A stretch of DNA of 64,000 nt from Sphingomonas pseudosanguinis (GCF_014196255.1 NZ_JACIDH010000016.1:1-64000); one strand, 5' to 3'; positions 1 to 8,742 are shown, numbered from the stretch's first letter. Numbers and translations are program-made. The notes: generated from the sequence alone by a model not told the origin.

Positions 1-299
1 CGGGGGGGGGGGGGGGCGGCTCCTCTCCCCTTCCTCCACCCCGGGCGCGCCGGGGGGGGGGGGGGGGGGGGGGGGGCCCCCCTCGCCCCACACTGCCCGC
101 TTGTGGAAGCGCCCCACCCCCGGCCCCTCCCCTGAAGGGGAGGGGTGGGTTCACTTCGTGTCATCCTGCTCTAGAAACCTGACGGAGGCATGTCCCGGCC
201 TGAGAGACTGGACCGCATCCGCAACCGGGAACGCCCCTTCACCATCCTTCGCAGGGTCCCCCTCACAGGAGAGGTGAAGCGGCTGAAAGTCGATCCGGC
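1..299. repeat. G homopolymer tracts plus a degenerate copy of repeat family A
   Basis: There are two pure G runs, of 15 and 25 bases, at 2-16 and 52-76. Nothing like them occurs elsewhere in the window, so they are probably sequencing or contig-edge artefacts. From about 122 to 276 the sequence resembles a diverged copy of the composite repeat called family A below: a CCCCTCCCC...GGGGAGGGG hairpin, then a CTGACGGAGG-like piece, then a CCCCTTCACCATCC...GGTCCCCCTC piece. No gene is seen here. Confidence 0.5.
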
Positions 300-1223
300 C
301 TACAGCGTCCCCAGCCGCCGCATCGCCGCCAGATAGGCGCGCATCCCCTCCAGCGCGCGTTCGGTCAGCACCATGAACGCGCGCCGGCGATCGACGGGAT
401 CGGGTTGCCGCGCGAACAGCCCCGCCTCGGTCATCTTGCCGATCCAGCGCAGCGCGGTCGTCGGCGCGACGGCGGCGGCGATGCACAGGCTCGACACCGA
501 TACCCGCGTCCCCTCCAGATGCGCGGCGTAGAGATCGAGCAGCATGTCCCAGGCCGGTTCCTCGAACAGCCCCGATCCGAAAAAGCCGTCGCGCAGCCGC
601 CGCGCACGGATCATACGGCGGATCAGCTCGGCATCGCCCGGCTGGACGCGGGCGGTCGCGGCGTGAAAGCTCTGATGCCGGTCGCTGACCCCGCCGCCGC
701 GCCGGTCGTCGTCGCCATGGGTCGACAGCCGCGCGAGCACCTCGGCGATCCGCGCCACTTCGGCATTCAGCTGGCGCAGGCGTTCCGATTCGCCTTCATG
801 GACATGGCTGTGCAGCATCGTCGCGCCGCTGTTGGTCGCGCCCGCCACCGCCAGCGCGGCGACAAATTCCAGCTCGCTGGCGTCGCACAGCATGGCGACG
901 CGCGGGCCGAGCAGCATCGCCGCGACCAGATCGATGTCCTCCACGGGCAGGCTGACGACCACCGACAGGTCGAGCGCGGTCGCCACTGCGTCGATCCGCG
1001 CCAGCGCGACCTCCATCGCCGCCGCCGGCGCGCCATGCGTGTCGATCAGCAGCAGCGGCCGCCCCGCCTGCCGCCCGATCTCCTCGGCCACGCCCGGCCA
1101 GTCGATGCTGCGCATCACCCGCCCGCCGGCCTGCCGCACCGCCTGCGCCGCCGCCCCCGCCAGCGCCGGGGCGCTGATCAGGACGACCGCGAATCCGTCG
1201 CCATAAGGATCATGCTGGTCCAC
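300..1223 (-). CDS. MarR-like winged-helix transcriptional regulator with an N-terminal sensor-like region
   Basis: A 307-residue protein. The last ~110 residues look like a MarR-type winged helix: a helix-turn-helix around SVSSLCIAAAVAPTTALRWI, then a wing rich in Arg/Asp (ARQPDPVDRRRAF), then a closing helix. The first ~130 residues alternate hydrophobic strands and helices like a receiver or Rossmann-type fold, but I see no convincing phosphoacceptor pocket, so it may be a pseudo-receiver. A short Asp/Arg/Gly-rich linker joins the halves. It stands alone on its strand next to the end of pntB. No target can be inferred. The DNA-binding assignment is fairly safe; the N-terminal role is unknown. 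Confidence 0.7.
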   Translation of the reverse strand: MDQHDPYGDGFAVVLISAPALAGAAAQAVRQAGGRVMRSIDWPGVAEEIGRQAGRPLLLIDTHGAPAAAMEVALARIDAVATALDLSVVVSLPVEDIDLVAAMLLGPRVAMLCDASELEFVAALAVAGATNSGATMLHSHVHEGESERLRQLNAEVARIAEVLARLSTHGDDDRRGGGVSDRHQSFHAATARVQPGDAELIRRMIRARRLRDGFFGSGLFEEPAWDMLLDLYAAHLEGTRVSVSSLCIAAAVAPTTALRWIGKMTEAGLFARQPDPVDRRRAFMVLTERALEGMRAYLAAMRRLGTL

Positions 1224-1368
1224 AGTCGCTCCCCCGCCCCGCGCGCATGCCGGCGCGCTTCGTCATCCGCGGTCGCACGGCACGGGCAACGCCAGGCCCC
1301 GCGCCCGCCGCCCTCGCCTTGCGACCCATGCGGACGTCCGGGAGTCGACGTCCGCTCGAATCAGGTGC

Positions 1369-2904
1369 TCAGCCGAGCGCCTTGACGATCTCTTCGACCA
1401 TCTTCTTGGCGTCCGCCAGCAGCATCATGGTGTTGTCGCGATAAAATAGCTCGTTATCGACCCCGGCATAGCCGACGCCGCCCATCGAGCGCTTGATGAA
1501 CAACACCGTCTTGGCCTTTTCGACGTCGAGCACCGGCATACCGTAGATGGGCGAGGAGCGATCGGTCTTAGCCGCCGGGTTGGTCACGTCGTTCGCGCCG
1601 ATGACAAAGGCGACGTCGGTCTGCGCGAACTCGGCGTTGATGTCCTCCAGCTCGAACACCTCGTCATAGGGCACGTTCGCCTCGGCCAACAGCACGTTCA
1701 TATGGCCGGGCATGCGGCCGGCGACCGGGTGGATGGCGTATTTGACGCGCACGCCTTCCTTCTTGAGGAGGTCGCCCATTTCGCGCAGGACATGCTGCGC
1801 CTGCGCCACCGCCATGCCGTATCCGGGGACGATCACGACCTGCTCGGCCTGGCTCATCAGGAAGGCCGCGTCCTCGGCACTGCCGCGCTTCCACGGCCGA
1901 TCGACTGCCGCGCCGCCACCGGCCGCCCCGGCATCGCTCGCGCCGAAGCCGCCCGCGATCACGCTGATGAAGCTGCGGTTCATCGCGCGGCACATGATGT
2001 AGGACAGGATCGCGCCCGAACTGCCGACCAGCGCGCCGGTGATGATCATCGCGCTGTTGTGGAGCGTGAAGCCCATCGCGGCGGCGGCCCAGCCCGAATA
2101 GCTGTTCAGCATCGACACCACGACCGGCATGTCCGCCCCGCCGATCGGCACGATCAGCAGGAAGCCAATGGCGAAGGACAGGATCGTGATCGTCCAGAAA
2201 ATCCAGGGCGCCTGATCGCGCGTGAACATCGCCACCAGGATGACGATCGCGCCGAGGATGCCGAGGTTCAGCGCATGGCGGCCGGGCAGCAGGATCGGCT
2301 TGCCCCCCATATTGCCGTTGAGCTTCAGGAAGGCGATGACCGAGCCGGAAAAGGTGATCGCGCCGATCGCCACGCCCAGCGCCATCTCCACCCGGCTGAC
2401 GACATGGATGCTGGCAAAGGGCTGTCCGATCATCGGCACCACCATGTCGGCGATGTCGAAGGCGATCGGGTTCAGGAAGGCCGCACAGGCGACCGCGACG
2501 GCGGCGAGACCGACGAGGGAGTGGAAGGCGGCGACCAGTTGCGGCATCGCGGTCATCGCGATGCGGCGGGCGGTGGTGATGCCGATCGCCGCGCCGAGAC
2601 CGATCGCGGCGAGGATTTCGAAGACTGCGAACCAATCGGTGGCTGTAGTTAGTATTTGCTCATCACCAATAGACATGATGCCGCCAGTAATCGGCACATG
2701 CGTCACCAACGTCGTCACGACCGCGATCGCCATCCCGATCATGCCGAAGCGATTGCCCCGCTGGCTGGTCGTCGGGCTGGACAGCCCGCGCAGCGCCAGG
2801 ATGAAGCACACCCCCGCCACCAGATAGGCAAGCGACACCCAGGGGTTGGCGGCAACGGCCTCGACCGCAGGGACGAGCGGCGCGGGCGGCACGGGTGCGA
2901 TCAC
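1369..2904 (-). CDS. pntB: NAD(P) transhydrogenase subunit beta
   Basis: A 511-residue beta subunit of the proton-translocating transhydrogenase. It couples proton entry to hydride transfer from NADH to NADP+. The first ~300 residues hold the multiple membrane helices; the C-terminal ~190 residues are the NADP(H)-binding domain III, recognised by [14 protein letters not shown] and the [17 protein letters not shown] stretch. The GTG start is chosen because it overlaps the pntAb stop (GTGA) and gives the family length. A longer reading to an upstream ATG would only translate pntAb out of frame. It is the last gene of the minus-strand pnt operon. Confidence 0.95.
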   Translation of the reverse strand: MIAPVPPAPLVPAVEAVAANPWVSLAYLVAGVCFILALRGLSSPTTSQRGNRFGMIGMAIAVVTTLVTHVPITGGIMSIGDEQILTTATDWFAVFEILAAIGLGAAIGITTARRIAMTAMPQLVAAFHSLVGLAAVAVACAAFLNPIAFDIADMVVPMIGQPFASIHVVSRVEMALGVAIGAITFSGSVIAFLKLNGNMGGKPILLPGRHALNLGILGAIVILVAMFTRDQAPWIFWTITILSFAIGFLLIVPIGGADMPVVVSMLNSYSGWAAAAMGFTLHNSAMIITGALVGSSGAILSYIMCRAMNRSFISVIAGGFGASDAGAAGGGAAVDRPWKRGSAEDAAFLMSQAEQVVIVPGYGMAVAQAQHVLREMGDLLKKEGVRVKYAIHPVAGRMPGHMNVLLAEANVPYDEVFELEDINAEFAQTDVAFVIGANDVTNPAAKTDRSSPIYGMPVLDVEKAKTVLFIKRSMGGVGYAGVDNELFYRDNTMMLLADAKKMVEEIVKALG

Positions 2905-3200
2905 GAGCGCTTCTCCTTCTTGCGGTACATGGCGAGCATGCGCTGCGTCACCGCAAAGCCGCCGAAGATGTTGATGCTGGCCAGCACCACCGCCGCCAGC
3001 CCCAGCCACTTGGCCACGTCCGATCCCGTCGATCCCGAGGTGGCGGCGGACGCGATCAGCGCACCGACGATGATGACCGAGGAGATGGCGTTGGTCACCG
3101 CCATCAACGGCGTGTGCAGCGCCGGCGTCACCGACCAGACGACATAATAGCCGACGAAACACGCCAGCACGAAGATCGACAGGATCGATATGAAGTCCAT
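2901..3200 (-). CDS. pntAb: NAD(P) transhydrogenase subunit alpha part 2 (membrane segment)
   Basis: A 99-residue hydrophobic protein starting [19 protein letters not shown]. It corresponds to the membrane part of the alpha subunit in organisms where alpha is split in two. Three or four transmembrane helices are visible, ending in a basic tail (YRKKEKRS). Its stop overlaps the pntB start by four bases, which suggests translational coupling. Just upstream lies the outer arm of a family A repeat, whose GGGGAGG sits 6-7 bases before the ATG and is the only good Shine-Dalgarno sequence. The upstream DUF559 gene ends one base before this start. Confidence 0.93.
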   Translation of the reverse strand: MDFISILSIFVLACFVGYYVVWSVTPALHTPLMAVTNAISSVIIVGALIASAATSGSTGSDVAKWLGLAAVVLASINIFGGFAVTQRMLAMYRKKEKRS

Positions 3201-3201
3201 G

Positions 3202-3597
3202 CTATTCCTCCCCGGCACGGGGAGGGGGACCGCTCGTCGCAGGCGAGTGGTGGAGGGGGGCCGCCGCCAGCGAGACGATCGAGGCGGCCACCGCCTCAAC
3301 GTCGCGCAGGATGTCGGCGGCTCCGATCCGCATGACCCTGTACCCGTTGTCGTTCATGAATTGGTCGCGCGTGGTGTCAAGAACCGGGCGCGTTTCGACG
3401 CCGTGAATAGCGCCGTCGACCTCGACGATCAGGCGCGCGCTCGCGCAAAAGAAATCAGCGACATAGCATCCGACTGGGTGCTGTCGCCGAAATCGCATGC
3501 CTCCCCGCGAGCCCCGGAGTTGCTGCCAAAGTAGCACTTCGGGCAGCGTCATCGTCCGTCGCAGTTTGCGCGCCAGCGTCACTTCGGGCCGAGGCAT
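3202..3597 (-). CDS. DUF559 / VSR-like endonuclease-fold protein carried inside a repeat element
   Basis: A 131-residue protein of the DUF559 family, related to very-short-patch-repair endonucleases of the PD-(D/E)XK fold. The hallmark string is visible: [11 protein letters not shown], then [16 protein letters not shown], then LIVEVDG followed by H. The last ~20 codons ([19 protein letters not shown]) are translated from the family A repeat arm, and the other arm lies just before the start. The start chosen is [12 protein letters not shown]; an earlier ATG would translate repeat DNA. The gene interrupts the pnt operon between pntAa and pntAb in the same orientation. A biochemical role is not established for this family; nuclease activity is inferred from the fold. 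Confidence 0.85.
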   Translation of the reverse strand: MPRPEVTLARKLRRTMTLPEVLLWQQLRGSRGGMRFRRQHPVGCYVADFFCASARLIVEVDGAIHGVETRPVLDTTRDQFMNDNGYRVMRIGAADILRDVEAVAASIVSLAAAPLHHSPATSGPPPRAGEE

Positions 3598-3653
3598 GTG
3601 CCGCACGCCCCCTCCACCGGCTTCGCCGGTCCCCCTCCCCGTTCCGGGGAGGA
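3205..3653. repeat. Family A repeat split into two inverted arms around the DUF559 gene
   Basis: The left arm (about 3205-3258) begins TTCCTCCCCGGCACGGGGAG and continues with GGGGACCGCTCGTCGC..GGTGGAGGGGG. The right arm (about 3605-3653) is its inverse, with CCCCCTCCACCGGCTTCGCC and ends at GGGGAGGAT. These are the two halves seen fused in the ~120-bp repeats elsewhere in the window, here separated by the nuclease gene. Confidence 0.85.
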
Positions 3654-4781
3654 TCATTGCGACAACCTCGGATTCACCACCTGCCCGTCTTTCGTCAGGC
3701 GGATCGCGTCGCCGATCTCGGCATCGAGCACCGGCCGGCCGGCATCCTTGTCCCAGAAGGCCGCGAGGAAATTGTACAGGTTGCGCGCGAACAGCGCGGA
3801 GGCGTCGGCGGCGAGCAGGCTGGGCATGTTGCGGTGGCCGACGATCGTCACGCCGTGCCGCCGCACCACCTCGCCCGCGACCGCGCCCTCGACATTGCCG
3901 CCCGCCTCGACCGCCAGATCGACGATCACGCTGCCGGGGCGCATCGTCGCGATCTGCGCATCGGTGACGAGGCGCGGGGCGGGGCGGCCGGGGATCAGCG
4001 CGGTGGTGATGACGATATCCTGCTTGGCGATATGCCCGGCGACCAGCTCGGCTTGCGCCCGGCGATATTCCTCGCTCGTCTCGCCGGCATAGCCGCCCGT
4101 GCCCTCGCCCTCGATCCCCGCCACGCCCTCGACGAAGATCGGCTTGGCGCCCAGCGACTGGATCTGGTCGCGCGTGGCCGAGCGGACATCGGTGGCCGAC
4201 ACCTGCGCCCCCAGCCGCCGCGCGGTCGCGATCGCCTGCAGCCCGGCGACGCCCACCCCCATCACGAAGGCGCGCGCGGCAGGGATCGTCCCCGCCGCCG
4301 TCATCATCATCGGAAAGGCACGGCCATAGGCGCTCGCCGCCTCCAGCACCGCCTTGTAGCCGGCCAGGTTCGACTGCGACGACAATATGTCCATCGACTG
4401 GGCGCGGGTGATGCGCGGCATCCAGTCCATCGCCAGCGCCTCCAGCCCGGCGGCGGCATAGCCGGCCACCGTCTCGCGCCGTCGAACGGGATCGAAGGCC
4501 GCGACCACCCAGCCCCCCGGCGCCATGCCCGCCAGCGTCGCCGGTTCGGGCGCCTGCACCGCCAGCACGATGTCCGCCCCCGCCAATACGCCCGCGCGAT
4601 CGGCGACGGTCGCGCCCGCCTGTTCGTAATCGCCGTCCGCGATCCCGGCCCGCTCCCCCGCCCCGCGCTCGACCGCCACGCGCGCACCCAGCGCGATCAG
4701 CTTGCGCACCGTCTCCGGCGTGGCGGCGACGCGACGTTCGGCCTCGGCGCTTTCGAGCAGGACCGCGATGCCGGGGGGCAT
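3654..4781 (-). CDS. pntAa: NAD(P) transhydrogenase subunit alpha part 1
   Basis: A 375-residue soluble NAD(H)-binding domain I of the transhydrogenase, related to alanine dehydrogenase. The N-terminus (AEAERRVAATPETVRKLIALGARVAVERGAG, in pieces) and the later segment GVGVAGLQAIATARRLGAQV, a Rossmann glycine loop at about residue 175, identify it. The ATG overlaps the stop of the small upstream gene (TGATG), so the two are probably coupled. The stop codon lies immediately beyond the repeat arm that precedes the DUF559 gene. It works with pntAb and pntB in the inner membrane to supply NADPH. Confidence 0.95.
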   Translation of the reverse strand: MPPGIAVLLESAEAERRVAATPETVRKLIALGARVAVERGAGERAGIADGDYEQAGATVADRAGVLAGADIVLAVQAPEPATLAGMAPGGWVVAAFDPVRRRETVAGYAAAGLEALAMDWMPRITRAQSMDILSSQSNLAGYKAVLEAASAYGRAFPMMMTAAGTIPAARAFVMGVGVAGLQAIATARRLGAQVSATDVRSATRDQIQSLGAKPIFVEGVAGIEGEGTGGYAGETSEEYRRAQAELVAGHIAKQDIVITTALIPGRPAPRLVTDAQIATMRPGSVIVDLAVEAGGNVEGAVAGEVVRRHGVTIVGHRNMPSLLAADASALFARNLYNFLAAFWDKDAGRPVLDAEIGDAIRLTKDGQVVNPRLSQ

Positions 4782-4915
4782 CAGGCGATCAGCCAGATGA
4801 CGATCGCAACCAGGATGGCGGCCGCGACCGCGCCCCATTTGAGCAAGGCGATCATCAGGTCATAGGTCGCGACATTGCTCTTGATGTCGCCCGTGCCGGT
4901 GTCGTTGGCGGCCAT
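4781..4915 (-). CDS. aa3-type cytochrome c oxidase subunit IV-like peptide
   Basis: A 44-residue protein with a polar N-terminus (MAANDTGTGDIKSN), a short helix and one C-terminal transmembrane helix (ALLKWGAVAAAILVAIVIWL). This is the size and layout of the small alphaproteobacterial aa3-type cytochrome c oxidase subunit IV family. A strong ribosome-binding site (GGAGGTGAGGG) precedes the ATG. It heads the transhydrogenase operon and overlaps pntAa, rather than lying with oxidase genes. Its function next to pnt is not known; it may assist membrane assembly. Confidence 0.75.
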   Translation of the reverse strand: MAANDTGTGDIKSNVATYDLMIALLKWGAVAAAILVAIVIWLIA

Positions 4916-5161
4916 GGTCCCTCACCTCCGATATCGCGTCGGGACGTTGATCGCCCCGTTCGCCTTGGCCGCGAGTGTATGCGCCCGCGTGAGGGGATCA
5001 ACCCCGAAAGGGCCGAAACGCCGAACCCTGCATCCCTGCCCATGATTGGAAAGACGAGAGAAATTGACTCGGCCGCGCGGACAACGAAAACTGTCCCGAA
5101 TTAACGCGGATTTTAACGAAATTGCGCTATAGAGCGGCCAACAGGGGTTACAGGACTGGTT

Positions 5162-6583
5162 ATGACGCGCAACGGCCAACGTTTGCTGCTGCTGATTGAC
5201 GATGAACCTGCCCAGCGCCGGCTGATCGCCGCGCTGGCGCAGCGAGGCGGCTGGCGTACCCTGTTCGCGACCGATGCCGACATGGCCGCCTCGATCATGG
5301 GATCGGCGCAGGGGCGCGAGCTGGACGCGGTGCTGATCGATCACTGGGCCCCCGGTGCGGACGCCACCGCGCTGATCGCCGAATGTCATGGCCTGCGCCC
5401 GGAACTGCCCATCCTGATGCTGACCGCGAACGATTCGGTGGCGCAGGCGGTGGCGGCGATGCGCGCCGGCGCGACCGACTTCCTGGTCAAGCCGCTGGCC
5501 CCCGAACGGCTGCTCGCCGCGCTGGAGGCGTGCGTCGCGGGCCAGACCAGCGGCGAGCTGCGCCCGCTGACCGAGAAGATTCCCGCGCTCCTCGCCTTTG
5601 ACGAGATCGTCGGCGACGCGCCCGAATTCCGCGCGGCGCTGGGCGTCGCGGCCAAGGCAGCGCGCGCGCGCGTCGCCGTCCTGATCGAGGGCGAAGGCGG
5701 GGTCGGCAAGGAATCGCTCGCCGAGGCGATCCATGTCGCCAGCCCGCGTGCGCAGCGTGAGATGGTGCGCGTCAACTGCGCCGCCACGCCTGCCAACATG
5801 CTCGACAGCATCCTGTTCGGCCATGAGGAAGGCGCCTTTGCCGGCGCGTTCGAACGCCGGGTAGGCAAGATCGTCGAGGCGGACGGGTCGAGCCTGTTCC
5901 TCGACGAGATCGCCGGCATGCCGCTCGAAACCCAGGGGCGGCTGCTCGACATGCTCCAGACGGGCGCGATCGTGCCGCTGGGTGCGCGCCATGCCCGCGA
6001 GGTCGATGTGCGGGTGATCGCCGCCGCCGATGGCCGGTTGCTGGAGGCGGTCGAGGCCGGGCGGTTCCGCGAGGACCTCTATTACAAGCTCAACGTCGTC
6101 CATGTCGCCATCCCGCCGCTGCGCGACCGGGCGGACGACATTCCCGCGCTGACCCGCCATCTGCTCGACCGAATCGCGCAGCAGCCGGGCCTGTTCGCGC
6201 TCGACATCACCGACGAGGCGCTCGACCTGCTGCGCCGTTACGACTGGCCGGGCAATGTCCGTCAGTTGCAGAACGCGCTCTTCCGCGCCGCCGTGCTGTG
6301 CGAGGGCGATGCCCTGACGCCCGCCGACTTTCCGCAGATCGCCTCGCTCGGCGACCGGCCCGCCACCGCATCGGGCGCACAGAGCGCGCTGCACAATGGC
6401 GGGATCAACCTGTTCCGCCCCGACGGCAATCTGCGTCCGCTGGAGGATATCGAGGCCGATGTCATCCGCCTGGCGATCGGCCATTATCGCGGTCGCATGA
6501 CCGAGGTCGCGCGCCGGCTGGGGATCGGCCGGTCGACGCTCTACCGCAAGCTGGGCGAACTCGGCATCGACAACGCGGCGTGA
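5162..6583 (+). CDS. Sigma-54-type response regulator (NtrC family) with a variant GAFTGA loop
   Basis: A 473-residue protein with three domains. The receiver (about 7-122) has acidic residues D13/D14, phosphoacceptor D60, T88 and K110. The AAA+ domain (about 145-375) has a Walker A GEGGVGKE at 177-184, Walker B LFLDE with D248/E249, and arginine-finger region FREDLYYKLN. A Fis-type helix-turn-helix occupies about 425-470. The loop that contacts sigma-54 reads GAFAGA (224-229) instead of GAFTGA, so the key Thr is Ala. The protein may therefore activate poorly or act with another polymerase form. No partner kinase is adjacent. Two TTAACG repeats lie about 50 bases upstream. Confidence 0.9.
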   Translation: MTRNGQRLLLLIDDEPAQRRLIAALAQRGGWRTLFATDADMAASIMGSAQGRELDAVLIDHWAPGADATALIAECHGLRPELPILMLTANDSVAQAVAAMRAGATDFLVKPLAPERLLAALEACVAGQTSGELRPLTEKIPALLAFDEIVGDAPEFRAALGVAAKAARARVAVLIEGEGGVGKESLAEAIHVASPRAQREMVRVNCAATPANMLDSILFGHEEGAFAGAFERRVGKIVEADGSSLFLDEIAGMPLETQGRLLDMLQTGAIVPLGARHAREVDVRVIAAADGRLLEAVEAGRFREDLYYKLNVVHVAIPPLRDRADDIPALTRHLLDRIAQQPGLFALDITDEALDLLRRYDWPGNVRQLQNALFRAAVLCEGDALTPADFPQIASLGDRPATASGAQSALHNGGINLFRPDGNLRPLEDIEADVIRLAIGHYRGRMTEVARRLGIGRSTLYRKLGELGIDNAA

Positions 6584-6590
6584 GTGGCAA

Positions 6591-6708
6591 TTCCTCCCCT
6601 GTAAGGGGAGGTGGCAGGGCGAAGCCCTGACGGAGGGGTGTCCCGCTATCGAGAGGGTGACACCCCTCCACCAGCTTCGCTGGTCACCCTCCCCTTGCAG
6701 AGGAGGAT
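6591..6708. repeat. Family A composite repeat
   Basis: Outer hairpin CCTCCCCTGTAAGGGGAGG, then GGCAGGGCGAAGCCCTGACGG hairpin, a GTGTC..GACAC junction and an inverse half with CCAGCTTCGCTGG and CTCCCCTTGCAGAGGAGG. It lies between convergent genes. Confidence 0.85.
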
Positions 6709-6719
6709 TTTCAGAAACT

Positions 6720-7604
6720 TTACCACAACACCCCGTCGACGGGCTTCATCGGCTCGGGCGCAGGGTCGCCGATCGCCTGGAGCAGATCGATCTCGATCGT
6801 CCGGCACATCGCGCTCAGCGGCAGGTCGTGGACCGTATCGCTGAACGGATCGACCAGATCGTCACCGATCTGCAGCGCGGCAAGGAACATCAGGCCCGCG
6901 ATCGACGAACCGACCGGGGTGGCGAAGCCCAGCGTCTCGACCAGGCCGATCGGCAGCAATACGCAGAACAGCCGCGTGAAGAAGGCCGGGATGAAGCGAT
7001 ACTGGTTGGGCAGCGGCGTGTTCTTCAGCCGCTCCATGCCGCCTTGCGAATTGGCGATGTCGACCAGCACCGCTTCCATCTGCGTCTGCTGGATGGTGTC
7101 GATCCAGCCCTTGCGCTGCGCATCGGCGATGCGGCGGCCGGTGCCGTCGAGCAGGCCGTTGGCGGTGTTGGTGCGTTCGAGCGCCGGTTCGGCCTCGCCG
7201 CGCGACAGGAAGCGCAGCACCTCGCCATCGACCGGCTGCTTGCGCAGCTGGCAGCGCAGCGCGTTCACATAGGCGATCTGGCGCAGCACGATCGAGCGTT
7301 TCAGGTCATGCCCTTCCGGCTCGGGCAGGAAGTTACGCGCACTGCGGGCGATGTTGCGCGAGGCGTTGATCATCAGGCCCCAGAGCTGCCGCCCCTCCCA
7401 CCAGCGCTGATAGGCCGAGTTGGTGCGGAACCCCAGGAACAGCGCCAGCGCCGTACCGAACAAAGTCAGCGGCAGCGACGGCGCCTTGAACGGCAGGACA
7501 TAGTAAGCGACGGTGACCACCACGTCCCAGATGAACAGCGCCAGCAGCGGACGCCACACCTCGGCGATGATGACACGGGTCCGGGGTACGGCATCGACGA
7601 TCAA
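6720..7604 (-). CDS. Bestrophin-like membrane protein (putative anion channel)
   Basis: A 294-residue member of the bestrophin/UPF0187 family, which forms pentameric anion or cation channels in the inner membrane. Typical features are the N-terminal WRPLLALFIWDVVVT helix, the FRTNSAYQRWWEGRQLWG segment after the second helix, the central soluble helices, and a C-terminal pair of helices with PFSDTVHDLPL (about 258-268), a signature of this family. The ATG gives the usual length. Gene orientation is convergent with the response regulator; a family A repeat separates them. The conducted ion is not predictable. Confidence 0.88.
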   Translation of the reverse strand: MIVDAVPRTRVIIAEVWRPLLALFIWDVVVTVAYYVLPFKAPSLPLTLFGTALALFLGFRTNSAYQRWWEGRQLWGLMINASRNIARSARNFLPEPEGHDLKRSIVLRQIAYVNALRCQLRKQPVDGEVLRFLSRGEAEPALERTNTANGLLDGTGRRIADAQRKGWIDTIQQTQMEAVLVDIANSQGGMERLKNTPLPNQYRFIPAFFTRLFCVLLPIGLVETLGFATPVGSSIAGLMFLAALQIGDDLVDPFSDTVHDLPLSAMCRTIEIDLLQAIGDPAPEPMKPVDGVLW

Positions 7605-7875
7605 AACAGGTCTCCCTCAAGCGGCCACACCATAGGTCTCAGGGCGCAGCAACGCCGAACCATCCGGTTGGATGCGCCGCCGAAATAGGGCCGGGGGGCG
7701 TCGAGGAAAGAGCCGGACGCGTGCCGGACATCAAACGTCACGAACCGCCTTGGACTTGCCATCGATCCGATAGCCGCCCAAACCGTTCAAACATCGGCCT
7801 TTGTCGCGCCAAGGGCGCTGTCGTCGCGGTGGCCGCACCCCCGTGCCGCCCTTGCCGCGCAGAGGCTTGCCGGGC

Positions 7876-8715
7876 ATGACAAAAATTATGACGTCCGCTC
7901 CCCCGCCCCGCATTCTGATCGTTGCCGGCTCCGATTCCGGTGGGGGTGCAGGCATTCAGGCGGACATCAAGACGGTGGCGATGCTGGGCGGCCATCCGAT
8001 GACCGCGATCACCGCGATCACCGCGCAGAACACGTTGGGGGTGCAGGCGGTGCACGCGGTTCCCACCGACATGGTCATGGCGCAGATCGACAGCGTGCTG
8101 AGCGACATCGGCGCCGACGCAGTCAAGATCGGGATGATCGGATCGGCCGAGACCGCGCATGCACTCGCCGACCGGCTGGAGACGCTGGAGTTGCCGGTCG
8201 TGTTCGATCCCGTCATGATCGCGACCAGCGGATCGGTGCTGGCCGATGCGGATGTCATCGCCGCCTTCCGCCGTTTCCTGGGCCTCGCCGCGCTGACCAC
8301 CCCCAATCTGCCCGAACTGGCGGCGCTGGGCGGCGAGGCGGTGGTGCGGCATCAGACGCGCGCGCTGCTGGTCAAGGGCGGGCATGGCGAGGGGCCGGTG
8401 ATCGAGGACCGGCTGGTCGAGCCGGGCGGCGAACAACGCTGGCAGCATCCCCGATTGGAGACGACGTCCACCCACGGCACCGGCTGTACGCTGGCCAGCG
8501 CGATCGCGACCGGGCTGGGTCAGGGGCTGCCGCTGGCCGATGCGGTCGACCGCGCCATCGCCTTCGTCCAGGCCGCGCTCGCCGCCGCGCCGGGGCTTGG
8601 TGCGGGGCATGGGCCGATGGGGCACGGGCTGGGCATGGTGCCCTTCTACCACCTGCTCGCCGCGCTCAGCCGCGAGGGATGGGACGCGGCGGCGTTCGCG
8701 GCGCGCTGGGGGTAA
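7876..8715 (+). CDS. thiD: Hydroxymethylpyrimidine/phosphomethylpyrimidine kinase
   Basis: A 279-residue ribokinase-fold enzyme that phosphorylates HMP and HMP-P in thiamin synthesis. Seen: the start ILIVAGSDSGGGAGIQADIK, the middle IGMIGS and the DPVMIATSG segment, and the C-terminal anion hole THGTGCTLASAIA. AGAGG precedes the chosen ATG; a second ATG four codons later (position 7888) is also possible. Together with thiC in the last part of the window it supplies the pyrimidine moiety. No THI-box riboswitch was seen upstream of this gene. Confidence 0.95.
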   Translation: MTKIMTSAPPPRILIVAGSDSGGGAGIQADIKTVAMLGGHPMTAITAITAQNTLGVQAVHAVPTDMVMAQIDSVLSDIGADAVKIGMIGSAETAHALADRLETLELPVVFDPVMIATSGSVLADADVIAAFRRFLGLAALTTPNLPELAALGGEAVVRHQTRALLVKGGHGEGPVIEDRLVEPGGEQRWQHPRLETTSTHGTGCTLASAIATGLGQGLPLADAVDRAIAFVQAALAAAPGLGAGHGPMGHGLGMVPFYHLLAALSREGWDAAAFAARWG

Positions 8716-8720
8716 TCCTC

Positions 8721-8742
8721 ATCCTCCCCTGCAAGGGGAGGA
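8721..8742. repeat. Family A half-element (outer hairpin only)
   Basis: Only the outer hairpin CCTCCCCTGCAAGGGGAGG is present, between thiD and rnhB. Confidence 0.7.

Noticed and set aside
1369..3162. PntB as a 597-residue protein from an upstream ATG
   Set aside because: The extra 86 residues are pntAb read in another frame; GTG at 2904 overlaps the pntAb stop and gives the family length.
5101..5118. A CtrA-type box (TTAA-N7-TTAA) before the NtrC-like gene
   Set aside because: The two TTAACG units are spaced 12 bases start-to-start, one more than the CtrA consensus, and no other CtrA feature is seen.
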